From the NCBI GenBank assembly GCA_021234155.1, contig JAJEKV010000103.1, positions 1,740,001 through 1,804,000 of the forward strand: 64,000 nt of DNA, read 5' to 3'. This DNA is from Isoetes taiwanensis. Lineage: Eukaryota; Streptophyta; Lycopodiopsida; Isoetales; Isoetaceae. Positions 12,438 to 24,781 of this stretch are shown one piece after another; positions within the stretch are counted from its first letter, which is position 1; the number at the start of each line of letters is the position of its first letter. A program made the translations under genes and the position numbers. The notes under the pieces are model-generated. The model was given only the letters and a program-made list of their open reading frames with translations. It was not told where the DNA came from and ran no database searches.

Positions 12438-13929
12438 AATGATCTTGGTTGACCAAGATCAAGCACTGGCCATTTTCCTAAGTAGCTAACTGGCCTAGTG
12501 GAAAATTTGGGGGTAAAACCCCAATACGAATCTCGAAAATTGGGAGAATTTTTGTTCTTCCATCGTTAGAATGTCATTAGCAAGACAAATCTAGTTGTTA
12601 GGGTAAGCTAATTTTGAATGGAGAGTCAAAAGAAACCTTCTAGTAATTTGAGCTCAAAAGTTGTGCATGAGCCCCATTTTACAAGTGAAAATTGAGCGAA
12701 GAATCGCTCAATAGAAAGCTTGCAAAGAAAATGGTGTGATGACCAATATTTGGCCCAAAACAAATAGGAAAATTTTGAATGATAGTTAAATAATTAGAAA
12801 AAGTACTTTAAGTAATAACCCTTAGTTATGATATATTCACACTTAAAAAAAAAAAAAAAAAATGGTGACCGCTAAAACTCTCGAAAAGTACCCCCAATCC
12901 TTAGATCTTTCAAAATTCTATCCTCGACCCCTTTCGTATTGTAAGGCGAATTCTAGGGGAAATTTTCTAGTCATCATGGAGTACACCGAGCAAGTTTCAC
13001 TGGAAAGGTGACACAGATGGGATGCAGACTCTAGTAGCTCGAATTGCCCAACAACCCCCTTAACACCATGGTGGACGAAGCCCTCAATGCTTCGAGAAGT
13101 TCCTCAGAGGAATGGGAGCCGACATCTTTACAAGAAGAAGTGGCCCAAGAAGAGCTAACAGGGAGAGCAAACCAAAGGTAGAGGAACAAGCACACCAAAG
13201 AATAGAAGGCAAGAGACAGGGATGCGGACCTGAGAAAGCGCACCAAACGGCAAGAAGATCCGCAAGGGCGATAATAGTACGAGAGCCAGAGTAAAAAGTA
13301 CCCCAACAGGAGGAGGAGGCCGAAAAACAAGCGGCAAGGCCACCAATTCTAGTATGGCCAAAGACGTAGAAATCGACGAAGATTTATGTGACAGGGGAGA
13401 ACCCTTCAAGTTGAAGCATGATATCGAGCAGGAGAAGAAGAAAGCATATAAGGAAAACTTGTAGTGATAAATGGGTGTTATAAACAGACAATTCCCAAGT
13501 TCATCAAAAGCAGGTCAGCCTCACAAGCCACCTTCTCGAATTGAAGCCAAAGGGAGTCTGCCATGACCCGAACTCGAAGCACAACTGGCTTCTTCAAGAA
13601 ATTGGGCATTTTTAGCAGTGCACAAACCTCTCGATTTAGAGAAGCACCATTCAAAAGATAGTCAAAAGTACAAGGCCGATGTTAGGGTGATTCCGACGAT
13701 TAAGAGATCTCACAAAATTATAGATAGAATTTAGTATTTTATAAGTTGTGCTAGTTATAAGTTGTAAAAAGACTATGCCAATTATAAGTTATAAATTGAC
13801 CATTTAAGTGCTATCTAGCTCCCATAATCTTAGTTCATGCAAAATTAGGGCTAGTGATTCTGCATTGTGGGTTATGCTAGTTATGGTAGTTTTGGAGTTG
13901 TTAAGTAGGAGTTTGCCATTGTATACCCC

Positions 13930-14975
13930 ATGCCAATGTGAGTGAGTTTGCTAGTTGTATACACCATGCCAATAACAAGCCCTACCCCATGCCAATGTGA
14001 GTTTGTCCTACCCTAATGTTGACACAAGCCCAATGCATGGGTTTGCTAATGTGAGTTTCCCTACTTCAATGTTGACACAGGCCCAATGAATGGGTTTGCT
14101 AGCTATACGTGTGCATAAGTGTTCTAACCCAATTAGCTATACATTGTGCATAAGTTGCTAGCTATATGTTGTGCAAACCCAATTGTTAGCCAATTAGCTA
14201 TACGTTGTGCATAAGTTGCTAGCCATATGTTGTGCAAACCCAATTGTTAGCCATATATTGTGCATAAGTTGCTAGCTATATGTTGTGCAACCCCAATTAT
14301 TAGCCATATGTTATGCAAACCCAATTAGCCCCAATACTCCATGTTTTCCACTCCAATAATCCATGGGCCACATGGGTCAAGTCAACTACTCTACCACGTG
14401 AGGCCTAAGTCAACTGAGTTCTCCATGAGGCCCACGTGAGGCCTAAGTCAATTGAGTTCCCCATGAGGCCTAGGCGACTCATCCCGCGCCAGGAGAGGTT
14501 GCCAAAGTCTCGTGTACACCGATGGCGCCAATTGTTAGCCATATGTTGTGCAAACCCAATTGTTAGCCATATGTTGTGCATAAGTTGCTAGCCATATGTT
14601 ATGCAAACCCAATTATTAGCCATATGTTATGCAAACCCAATTAGCCCCAATACTCCATGTTTTCCAGTCCAATAATCCATGGGCCACATAGGTCAAGTCA
14701 ACTACTCTACCATGTGAGGCCTAAGTCAACTGAGTTCCCCATGAGGCCTAGGCCCATATGTTATGCAAACCCAATTATTAGCCATATGTTATGCAAACCC
14801 AATTAGCCCCAATACTCCATGTTTTCCACTCCAATAATCCATGGGCCACATGGGTCAAGTCAACTACTCTACCACGTGAGGCCTAAGTCAACTGAGTTCC
14901 CCATGAGGCCTAGGCGACTCATCCCGCGCCAGGAGAGGTTGCCAAAGTCTCGTATACACAGAGGGCGCGCCATGA
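13930..14975. repeat. Compound minisatellite
   Basis: Short units around 'agccatatgttgtgcaaacc' and 'cataagttgctag' are repeated many times at about 14,110-14,330, 14,530-14,640 and 14,755-14,800. They alternate with a longer block, 'ccaatactccatgttttcca' through 'gcgactcatcccgcgccagg', seen at about 14,332, 14,646 and 14,807. The middle long copy is shortened. Unequal exchange between short units would produce this pattern. Confidence 0.8.
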
Positions 14976-15117
14976 GTCGCCTTTGGACAGATGATGCAAC
15001 TAGACTTTCAAAAAACCTTAAAATAAATTACCTGCCTAGTCTTAACCAATGTTTTACCTAGTATACTAATTTCTACTATGCCTTTCCAAGCCATTTTATC
15101 CTTATCTTAAAAGAATT

Positions 15118-15205
15118 CCTGTAGTAGCAAGAATCGAACCTCCCACCCACAGGGATGGACCCCCAACCACCCCCTCCCCAGGCGCCAACCACTAAGGGCG
15201 GGCAT
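15118..15205 (-). repeat. Possible tRNA-derived SINE or tRNA fossil
   Basis: Read on the minus strand, an A-box-like stretch (CTTAGTGGTTGGCGCC) is followed about 45 bases later by GGTTCGATTC, a near-perfect B box of RNA polymerase III promoters. This order and spacing is that of tRNA genes and tRNA-derived SINEs. I could not fold a convincing cloverleaf, so a working tRNA is unlikely. Confidence 0.35.
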
Positions 15206-17558
15206 CGTTTGTGTTTGATTTATAATCTTTATTCATACTTAAGTTAAAGATGCTAGAAAATATTTATAACCAAGACCCTTAGGGTTGAGACCGAAACCCA
15301 TAATTTTCCTTAAGTCAGATATAGATCCCATTTTGTGTCCTTCTCACTTAGCTTGTCAAGCAAGTCATTGTCTACACAGTAGCCTTATTTTCGAGACTTT
15401 TTCTTAGCAATCCAACTAGTTGCCAAGGGATTAGCAATTGTTGCGACGACATGAAAACACATATTATAGATGCAACATTATCAAGTGTCTTCAGCCATAC
15501 CTTTGATTTCATAGATAATTGTCTAGAAACCATTCTATCAATGCATTCTAGCCCAGTACACCGAGTCTACCCAAAGACATAGAGTCTTGTTACCAACCCA
15601 TCTAAGCGGGTAGAATACTCACATATAGCAACTCTAGAATTAGTACACATAGACATTTGTTGTATGTGATGAACGTGTAGCCAGTCAAATAGACCAGGCG
15701 GACCTTCGTTGTAGACCCTTGGCCCTTTCAATATGAGAACTGCTCGACCACATCAAGGAATTCAAAAGAAACGGATACCTTATGAAGGAAACTTCATCGG
15801 GTCAACGATCAACACGGTAAACAGGAGAGACAAGCTCAACTAATAAATGGAAGACTGCAAAAAGGACAACTAAGACATCAAGGACAAATACATGAGTGCC
15901 AAGAAGGGCTGCTCAACAGCCGATGAGCACTAATGCACTTACACAGTTGATCATAGTAGGAGAGGAACATCTTCTAGCCAAGAATATTCTCCAAGTGCCA
16001 TACTGCCCCGAAAAAGGACTCCACAATGACGGGCTATTGTCATAGCTCCACGACCAACAAATAAATGACTTCATCGATTATTTACATCAGGAGTTTCTAA
16101 GATAGGACACCGAGCACACGTCCTATGGAGGACAACCGTCTTAGACATACAGGCTCATGGCAGTATTACATCTATATTCCAAACAGAGAAGCTTTGGTTA
16201 AGGAAGAATTGCATGCCATTGAGGCCAGATTGCTCAAGAATAAGGGTATGGCCAAACTGCAACCAACTTCGTCATCGTCAGCTCCAATTCTCTGTGGTAG
16301 CTACATCAACCTTGATAGCACCATTTCCTTGCAGAAAGATCACGATGACCTCCTAGCCTTAGAGATTAAAGGTCCATCAACAATAAAACAAGGCACAATA
16401 GTAATAATTGATTACTGCAAGATTAGAGATCTTGCACATGGATGTGAATAAGCTTAACTCTTAAGAAGGAGGAGATGTTGAATAATTCGAAGTGGTGAAA
16501 TACACAACATTATCATCACTCTTATATCAGCAACATGGGACTGCCAAGCTCAAGAGCAGACACGAAGGAGATCGATAGAATCAACACAACAGGATTGAAC
16601 AAGGAGTTAGAAGAATCATCCTCAAATCTTCTAACCTCCAAGACATGATGATTCAATATGGAAGATTCTATAGAGTGGAGAACATGACCTTCAAGCCTTT
16701 GGAAGCGACATAAAGATCTTACATCATCAACCACATCATCAAGTCCATTACCATGGTTATCCCTAATGAGGAACATCGACATTTAAGGGAGCACAAATAG
16801 AAGATATTCAACAAAAAGACAAAGTCTATGAAGGATTATGCAACAATTCCAATGAGGTCAAATTCTTCAACAATTTGAGGGCAACATCGCCTTGCTATGC
16901 CAATGAATGATGAATACACGAGCTTTTAGCAAGCCCAGGTTTCTATGGTTAGATAGTCGATGTATTAGATGGATGATAACATCCGTGATGGGATCGGGAA
17001 TCAATTCCACTTGGATTTTGTTTTTATTTATTTATTTAAAAGGATGGACCCAAGAATTGAGCAAAACTTCAAGGATTGGGAAGAAAAACGTATTGAGTAA
17101 CTAAAGTTATATACATTTGTTGACGGATATCCAACATATTGAAACCCCTTTGTGAGCTTGATCACCTCGCTAAGCAGGATTCATTACTAGGATAATTGTT
17201 GACCATGTATAACATGAGTAACATAAGGAATAATCCGACCTAAGGAAGAGAAGCAATCTAACAAGTCCGGCCAACTTCTTAGATGGCATCAACTCAAAGG
17301 TGGGACTATTTCTAGAGGGTAATAACCAAGAAAGATGTAATTCCGAGAGTCTAAATTAGATCTAGAATGAGAATAATTATTTGATTGCATAGACTTTTGT
17401 GGCCAAAGGAAATGTCATGATGAAAAAAAAAAAAAAAAAAACCTTGTGGCCAAAGGACTTATGTAAAAAAATTCATTAACTCATAACTTTTCATCTCCTA
17501 GATGGCAAATATCTCTAATGGTAAGTACACTGGAAAGTATGGCAAGACGAAATAATTT

Positions 17559-17642
17559 GCAGCACCAAAGGAACAAAAGCCAACTTCGACATCCGCTTAA
17601 GCAGCACCAAAGGAACAAAAGCCAACTTCGACATCACCTTAA
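17559..17642. repeat. Near-perfect 42-bp tandem duplication
   Basis: A unit beginning 'gcagcaccaaaggaacaaaa' occurs at 17559-17600 and 17601-17642 with only two or three differences, inside the decayed gypsy interior. It keeps the reading frame (14 codons) and appears as a repeated, basic Gln/Lys/Arg-rich segment in the local open frame. Confidence 0.85.
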
Positions 17643-17959
17643 GCGGAGCAAAGTAAGCATTGGCGCTGAAGTTATCAGCGATAAATATGACCTCATAGTA
17701 GACATGGAATAATTAAGACCCAGCTAAGGGAATAACTGATTGTCATAACCAAGAAATGTCCATCCTAGCACCAAATGGCAAGCGCCTTACAATTAAAGTT
17801 AAGGAAGCCATTTTAGTCATGCAATGCATGATGTCACCCAAAAAGCTAGGTAAGTACATTAAAAGAGATGAGGTCATATATATCCTAAGCTGCAAGCTGT
17901 CGACCCCAATTGCAATTATACAAAGGAAGACCTTAGTTTCAATCAGATATCTAAGGCAA

Positions 17960-18330
17960 TTATGATGAAATGAAAGAGCTTCATGACATCTTTCTGGATG
18001 AAATCAGAGAAGACTCCATCCTATAGAGGCACTAAATGCAGAATTACTCTTGCATCAAATGCAAAGCCAGATAATAGTACTCAGGAGGCAATGGAAGAAA
18101 TTGTTGGAACTTGGGTATCGCCATTTGGGGCAACCGTTCCCTTTTGGGAAGAAGAAAGATATGCCAACTCAATAAGCATACGATAAGGAACAAGTACGCA
18201 TTGCGAAGGCCAGACAACTTAATGGACCAGCTTTAGGGAGCAATTCTTCAAAATCAATCGAAGATCTGGATGTCATCAAATCAACAAGGAGGAAACATAA
18301 AGCGAGACCATAATTATGTAAGTCAAATCT
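17960..18330 (+). pseudogene. Ty3/gypsy reverse transcriptase remnant
   Basis: Pieces in different frames line up with the N-terminal half of gypsy RT. 'ELHDIFLDEI' sits where families have EFxDVFPxELP. 'EEIVGTWVSPFGATVPF' corresponds to the conserved SPFGAPVLFV segment. 'NKYALRRPDNLMDQL' corresponds to NRYPLPRIDDLLDQL. 'FFKINRRSGCHQI' corresponds to YFSKIDLRSGYHQI. The catalytic Asp of that last motif reads as Asn (KIN for KID). At least two frameshifts and several stops separate the pieces. This assigns the 10.8-18.5 kb element to Ty3/gypsy rather than copia. Confidence 0.7.
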
Positions 18331-18499
18331 AGGCCATCAAATCTGCATCCATACCGCCTGATATCATCTATTGCCACTCCAAATAGATTTTTTCAAAGAT
18401 GATATTACTTCAGGTGGACATGTAGATCTTAGAGCCAAATTTCACTAAGCTAGAAGTCTTACCTGGACGTATTTCATTCCATTACTGCCGTGCAATTCC

Positions 18500-19180
18500 C
18501 GATTTGAACAAACAGAGAGTTTATTCCCGAGAAAGATCTCACGAGAGTCTTCTGGTTCTTTGTTTAGAATCGGCCATCTGGATGTAGTTATTGAAAAAAT
18601 TTTGGAATAAGAGTGGAACGGAATTTAGAGAGGAAGACCATGAGCTGAAAGCTAAGGACGACCATCCAATGGAATTTAGATCATTATATATGCTAACGTG
18701 GTGACAGTGTTCCTTTAGGGTCATTGGGCGATATATATTGTACAAATTACACTTGCTAGTGATTGTAGCTATTGCACATAACTGACCATGGCCTACTTTT
18801 ATTTATTGAAGTAATTCTCAATTTTTTTATTTTTTTAAATCACAACTTTAATGCAAACTTCAAATCATTATCCATTTTACGTTTGATCTTCAAACTTAGT
18901 AAAATATCACAAATCGTTTTAACACGCAGTATGCTAAAAAAAACCAATGCCATATTCATTGATTACTGTGGGGCATAATTAATAAATTATGTTACATCCA
19001 TAGTGGTTTTATTAGACCATCACTAATTTTAACGAACCATTGTTGGGTGCATGAAACTAACTCATAAACCACATTATATTTAGCAAACCATGATAGCATT
19101 CATAACCAGTATTGACAATCATATCATAAACCACCACCAATTTTGAAAAACCTGCTAAGGCATGTGGTTTTCTTCTTTCA
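18500..19180. other. A/T-rich spacer, no gene seen
   Basis: Short open frames only. The stretch ends in a pyrimidine-rich 'cttctttcag' near 19,182 that could act as a splice acceptor for the open frame that follows. Confidence 0.4.
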
Positions 19181-19189
19181 GATATATTC

Positions 19190-19682
19190 ATGCATAAAAA
19201 ACCATATATATCATGGTTTTTAGACGATTTAGTAGTGGTTAAATATACTAGTTCATTTTTGGGGGCCTTGTGGTTGATGGAGCATAAAGCATCAGAAATT
19301 AGAGCTGATTTGCACAGATGGCAATCAATCATGACAGCAAATCCGAAAGCAGCAGAGGGTGTTCGGGTTGTAAGCGAACTAAAGGATGAAGAGCTAAATG
19401 GTACAGTGTTGCCTGGGCTGAATCAATTAAATAAGGAACTAGCAGAAACTGAAATTGAGCTAAAGGCATGTGAAGACTTACTGCTGGAGCTGCAACCTCG
19501 AATGCAAAGATTTGAGATTTTTTCTGAGCATAGTGGTCATGACACTCCTTTAGATCCTGCACTTCCAATGCTTCACGAGGCGAAGAAGAAGGGGTGATGA
19601 AGGTTGTCCATTTTGTGGGCGTTATGCGAAATGGGAGGGTAAAATGTTGCCAGTTGTGATAGCAGAATGCAGTCCCATTTGA
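19190..19682 (+). pseudogene. Unknown coding fragment with coiled-coil and CxxC segment
   Basis: I do not recognise this family. The open frame from about 19,277 reads as an acidic, Leu/Glu-rich helix with coiled-coil character (around NQLNKELAETEIELKACEDL) up to a KKKG at 19,595, where it stops. One base away the frame continues with GDEGCPFCGRYAKWEGK, a CxxC motif plus aromatic residues that looks like half of a zinc-binding site, and ends at 19,682. The run of G at 19,591-19,594 is the likely frameshift point. A GTAAAT donor follows at 19,684. It may be an upstream exon of the phosphatase-like gene that follows on the same strand, or an unrelated fragment. Confidence 0.35.
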
Positions 19683-19865
19683 GGTAAATATTATCATCTC
19701 TAACCCTCGTTTAAAGACTCTATTGATTTTGAATTTGTTTTGCGGACACTCTAGAACTGCTTTGCAGCCCGGTTGTTGCCCACATTATGACCGAGACATG
19801 GCTTTTGGCTTTTGGTGTTGAGTGGTACCACAAGAACCAATAGACACAAGTAAGTGCCTTAATTA

Positions 19866-21065
19866 ATGTTTCTTGATGTTGTCCCCGGGTCTCTTGACTT
19901 AGTGTTTGCAGAATTGCAGAAATTTGAGACCAAGGATATCCAACAGTTATCCACGCCTCGATCAGTTATGAGACTGCAAGATACCTCCCGGTTGTACCTA
20001 GAATTCACCCCATTTGATACTTCTAAGTCAATCCCAGCTGCTGACGGCGTGGAGACTCCAAAACGAAATTTGGATAGTGAACTGAATGCAGTCGTATCAA
20101 GTAAGTACCGATGCCACATACATGATTTATTTTTTTGTATCTTTCTGTGGTCTTCCTCATTTCAATTATGTTACAGAGATAAATGCTACTGCAACTGGAA
20201 GCCATCACGAAGAGATTCCTAGTGCATCTGTGTTAGGGAGGAAAATTAATTCCCTTGAGAATCATTCTGCACGGGGTCCTTCACCAGAAAAAAGTTTTGG
20301 TGCTGAACATGAGCCAAATGCGGATGCAGGTGATGAAGTTGACAAAGAAACCCCGGATCCTGGACAAGATGCAGACTGCTCAACGAGTCCAATACAACCT
20401 CAACCAAGAAAAACCAAGAGGTTAACTGAAATTCTCCTTGTTCTGGATTTTAATGAGGTTTTAGGCAAGTTTTATGACTTGAAAGAGAGGATCCCTGCAT
20501 CGGCCGAGCCAAAAGTGACCCTCCAGAAATTGAACCTTCAAAAGGCAGCAGTTTCCAGGCCTGGATTACAGGAGTTCTTAGAATGGTGTTTTTCAAAATT
20601 TGAGATTGCATTGTGGTCCAGCATGGCTAAGAGTAATGTTGACTTGTTGATGAGAAAGTTGCTGCAGGAATAAAGGGCAGATTTCTTTTTATTTGGAATC
20701 AGGATGACTGCACCAACACAAAATTAAAAGTGATTAATAAACCAATTTTCCTTAAGGTTCTGTCCAAAGTGTACCAAAAATTCTGGAAATACCAAGTGAA
20801 AAACACAGTGTTGATAGATGACCGGCAGAGATATAAAGGGTTACGCCAACCAGTAGAACACAATGATATGTCCAAATAGTTTTGCTCCCGCGGGTTGGAT
20901 TCCAATTTCCTTTTGGAGCAACCCAAACCATGGTTTGGAGGGGCTTACGGCTGAAAGTGTGCCGCTTATGTGAAGGAACATCAAATATGGAACATGTGGG
21001 ATTACGAAAGAGTCGGCGCAATCATGAAAATGCTTTCGACAAGTATTTTCATAAATGAATCTTAA
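19866..21065 (+). pseudogene. FCP1-like HAD phosphatase domain gene, disrupted
   Basis: The second half matches plant proteins with an FCP1 (NLI-interacting factor/TIM50-like) HAD domain. It has ILLVLDFNEVLG as the nucleophile motif, then SRPGLQEFLEWCFSKFEIALWSSM, then LFIWNQDDCT, and VLIDDRQRYKGL as the DD motif. FCP1-type phosphatases use DxDxT/V; here the second Asp is Asn, as in a plant subgroup with a DLNGxL-type motif, so classic phosphatase chemistry is doubtful. The first half is an acidic, Pro/Ser-rich linker without known motif. A 76-base intron (20101-20176, GTAAGT..TTACAG) joins two exons in frame. The frame then breaks near 20,664-20,671, and in-frame stops occur at 20,877 and again before 21,065, so it is a pseudogene unless the assembly is wrong. 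Confidence 0.7.
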
Positions 21066-21529
21066 TAAAACTCTTTGAAAGTCAATATAAGTAAAAAATT
21101 TCTATGATATGTGTTGTACTTTTTCAATTTAAAATATTTGAATGGATTGTGAGCAAATGTTCTCGTGTGTGTTTTAGAACTAGAGATAATAGAGCTTAAA
21201 TGTGTCCACTGTCTATCTAAAGCCAAATACACATTTGGAAGTGGTCTTTGAGTGGAACTAAAACGTAGTGATTAGCTCCACAGACATCAAAATTTTGGAA
21301 GCCGATACGCGATGGTTCAATGATCAATTGATCCTCCTCTTCTCAAGGTGATACTTTCATCTGATTTGTGATCATCGATTGTGCCATCATATGCATATGT
21401 TTGCGGATACATGGAACACTACTTGATGCTCAAGGAATGAGCCTATCCCTTTCATTTCTTTGACCCTCTTTTTCACTTTCGACATTGTCCAAGGACACAA
21501 ATAGTTATAAAACAATAAGGAAACATGTG

Positions 21530-22115
21530 AATCGGATAAGTGCCGGTACATGTTTTTGCTGCTGTGATGGACATCATTGGACCTATTTTCTGATTGTAAG
21601 CCCGCGGCGTGTCTCGCCTGAGATATAAACCAAGGATATATCACTTTGATAGCTTCGGGCTTGCATGGCGGCGGAACATATTGAGAGGTTAGTGCTTGCT
21701 CATTGCATTTTGCTTGTTGTGGCACAATGACAACAAACTTTGAATGCAGGTTCACGGAATTGCTTGGACACAATAATTTCATCTTTACAACCTCGATATG
21801 TTGTGAAAATTTCGAAGCGCCTCTTCAAACCGATGGTCATTCATGTGGCCCTGCCGTATGTTCGTTTATGCACAAATTTGTGAGGGGGTACTTGAAAGGA
21901 GTGAATATATTGTTGCCTGATCTAGTAAATCAACTCAAATGCAGCAGACAAACCAAACTCTGTTATTGACAAAGTGTGGTTATCTGCAGGTTGTGGACAT
22001 TTCAGACCAGGATCTAGTTGATGTTAGAGTGTTCATGCTTGAAATCTTAAGATTAGAAGCAACAAAAGCTGGAACTGAGAGGAACACATGTATTGGGAAG
22101 TATGTAGGTGCATGA
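21530..22115 (+). pseudogene. Ulp1-like (C48) cysteine protease remnant
   Basis: Ulp1/SUMO proteases use a His-Asp-Cys triad. All three contexts can be read in order: DGHHWTYFLIV (His codon near 21,572), HFDSFGLAW (Asp at 21,648) and QTDGHSCGPAVCSFMHKFV (Cys at 21,844). A final segment, VVDISDQDLVDVRVFMLEIL to a stop at 22,113-22,115, follows a splice-acceptor-like TCTGCAG at 21,989. The frame breaks between the His and Asp motifs and there are stops, so it is inactive. Such domains are often carried by plant DNA transposons (MULE, CACTA). It runs tail-to-tail with the minus-strand transposase-like gene, 217 bases away, so both could once have belonged to one element. Confidence 0.65.
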
Positions 22116-24199
22116 GTCAACTCGTACTTGAAATCATTGTATATCTTTCTTATGTACATAATTATTATTGTAACCTCGATTCATTTGAATGAAAATTCAT
22201 ATTCAGTTCATCTCACAAACAAAGGAATCAAGTGTTCAGAAGAATTCAAATCTTCAAAAGAAATCAAGACAAACTCATTTTCACAGCACAAGCACAAAAC
22301 TTCACATGAGTTCTGAAAACTACAGAATGGTTTTACATTTCATCATCATCAGAAAGAACTTCGGGTAAATTCTGTAAAATTTTCTCCTCATCTAAAGGAT
22401 CCGACCCTATATCTGATCCTGTTTTGGCGTTTAGTTGGTGGCATGTGAAGTCGATTGCCGCAGATCGTGTTGTGAATACTATGCCTAAAGCGTCTTTCTT
22501 TTTTGAAGATCATAGGCGGCGGTTGATCTTGCGCCCTTCTTGTAATACATACCTTCTATGACACTATCACCGGCGAGGTACCATGTTCCATTGAGTTGGA
22601 AGTCTTTCTCCACTATCCATTTTGGTTTTGTGCACATCAGAATCCAAAATTCAGAACCCTCATCATTCCCTTTCGGAGCAACGACAGCAAAATTATCACC
22701 AACTCTAAGTGCCTCTGCTAACATCGTGGGATTGGAGGAGAACAAGGACTTTCTTTGGATTTCTGGTCCTCAATGTCGGCATGCACATTGGAGGATGATA
22801 CAATAGCTTGAAGTTTCCAATCATCAACATAGTGCTTGTTCACACAAGCTGTCCCACATGCCATCCAAGCGGTAGGCTGCGAAGCATGAAAGTTCCCTCG
22901 TGTTACAAGCGCAATGGAGATTCAGGATTGAATGCATGTACACAATGGATCTGCCTAGTGTCCAAAATCCTTTCTGCACCCCATGCTTTCTTTCTATCTA
23001 TATCCTCCACCTTGACTTCCCAAAAGAACCTTTTTATATTCTTCCTCTTCTTGGTTTTGGATGTGTTCATCCACTTTCGGATGTTCCACAAGTAAACATC
23101 TCTTGACAACTTCTACCACTTCATGCGCATTACCCAATTTTATGCTGCTATATTTTAATTGCTGATTATCTTAACCATCTCTTCAACTTTCAGCTTTTGC
23201 CATCGTGTTCACCTTTCCCATGGTTAGAACCAAAAAAATCCACATCATATAGACATCGATTAATGTTTTGTGTACCTAGCCACAAAGTAAAATGGTCTAG
23301 AAGCCTTGAATTGAGATCTTTTGCACCATCGAAAAACATAATGTCTCTTTGGCACCCTTTCTTTCTGCGCCCGGATATTTGTGGTGCTTCATGAAGCGAC
23401 ATCGATACATAGTAATGTGATTCCTTGATAATCTCATCCGCCCAGCGAGTTAAATCTTGATATGTTATTTGAACCAAAATGGTAATCGGTTATTGACCCG
23501 GTATCGATTTGCACCTCCTCTTGTTCCTTGAATGTATAGTTCTCGCAAAATCCACTACCGAAAGACATGCATCTGGGGGAGATTCTCCGAAGCTCCTTAA
23601 ATTGTTTTGCCCGCCATTGGTACCTGAAATTATCGCGATGGAAAGATTTTTAGACGCTCTTTTCGGTTTATCCGAAGCTCCTTGGGTTACGTCTCATTGT
23701 ATCTTGATGAGTCGGTCTCCCTCATTGGAACTTCGAGACGTCGTCTTTTTCATAGTCAATGTACTCCCATTTCACTTTCCTATTATTGCTCACAATCTCC
23801 AAGGATGCACGCCTTCTTGTGAAACTCATCTAATTCACTCTTTGGACACAATATAGATCTCCACAAGCTTCCTGTACTTGCAATTTTATGCTGGTGTGCC
23901 CTGCATTGACCAAGTTCATGTGATCTACAAACATCGCAGGTGCAAGTGCAATTCTTCGGATGTTTGGTTCTCATCCCATTGAGTCCATCCACTAGCATTT
24001 GCATCCTCACGTGCTGAATGCAACAACAACTATTGAGGTCCTTCAATTTCACAACAAACCAGGGTTTTAGCTTCTCAAAAGCTCAAAGACGAATCTTAAT
24101 TTCTGGATGTTGGTCCAGAAACCTCTTGAACAATAGCATCTGCATTAAATGAACACTAAACTGTTAGGATGTGTATACCACACCAAACCATGCACCATA

Positions 24200-24660
24200 C
24201 CATGCCCCACACTCATCATATTCACCAGAACGAGCACCTTAGTGTTGTGTACATTACCACACACCACACCACACCCCACCACACCACACCACACCATTCA
24301 CCATATACCAGACACCATACACCAAATAGTGGAGTGTGGAGTGGTGGTGGAGTGGTGTGTGGTGGAGGGGTGTGGTGTGGGATATGGTGGAGTGTGGTGG
24401 AGTGTGGTGGTAATGGACAATGTGGTGCATGTGGTGGTAATTTAGTGGTCGCAAAGATGTGGTGGTAGTCTATGGTGGTGGGATAGATGATGGGGTGTGG
24501 TGGGGTGAGGGGGGAGAATAAATAAAATTGAATCCACACATATTCATACATTAACATGCACACACCCACATGACACCATAGACATAACGCATCCCACACT
24601 GCACCGCACCGCACCGCACCATCACGACACCACACCACACATCACATCACATCACTTTTA
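24200..24660. repeat. CACAC/GTGGT microsatellite that switches strand
   Basis: C/A-rich repeats (caccacaccacacc, 24,200-24,325) are followed by G/T-rich repeats (gtggtggagtggtgtgtggt, 24,330-24,505), then C/A-rich ones again (24,530-24,650). The strand switch makes large imperfect hairpins. It lies in the intron, next to the acceptor at 24,140. The open frames on both strands here are products of the repeat. Confidence 0.85.
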
Positions 24661-24781
24661 TCCTATTTCGTCTGACATAAAAAATCTGCCTAGCGTGCTC
24701 TCATAAACATTTCTGAAATTCGTACACCATGATAATAATTACATTCCTATTCTAATCATTAGAAAAGGATCTGGGTCCTAA

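Larger units (their letters stand above)
12438..18500 (+). mobile_element. Decayed interior of the Ty3/gypsy element
   Basis: It follows the 5' LTR and primer site. The leader contains a run of A (12846-12861). A basic, Lys/Arg/Glu-rich stretch at about 13,050-13,480 sits where gag is expected but shows no zinc knuckle I can read. A minisatellite (13.9-15.0 kb) and a possible SINE (15.1 kb) interrupt it. An open frame at 16125-16451 has no recognised motif. Reverse-transcriptase sequence is readable only at about 17,960-18,330. Stops and frameshifts are dense throughout, so this copy is old and inactive. Confidence 0.6.

Noticed and set aside
14110-14800. CRISPR-like array
   Set aside because: The repeats are contiguous and of variable length with no unique spacers, and the context is plant nuclear DNA.
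15118-15205. Functional tRNA gene
   Set aside because: Only the A and B boxes fit; acceptor and anticodon stems could not be formed.
24149-24638. Open frames of 98-138 codons on both strands
   Set aside because: They are His/Thr/Pro or Val/Trp/Cys repeats produced by the CACC/GTGG microsatellite.
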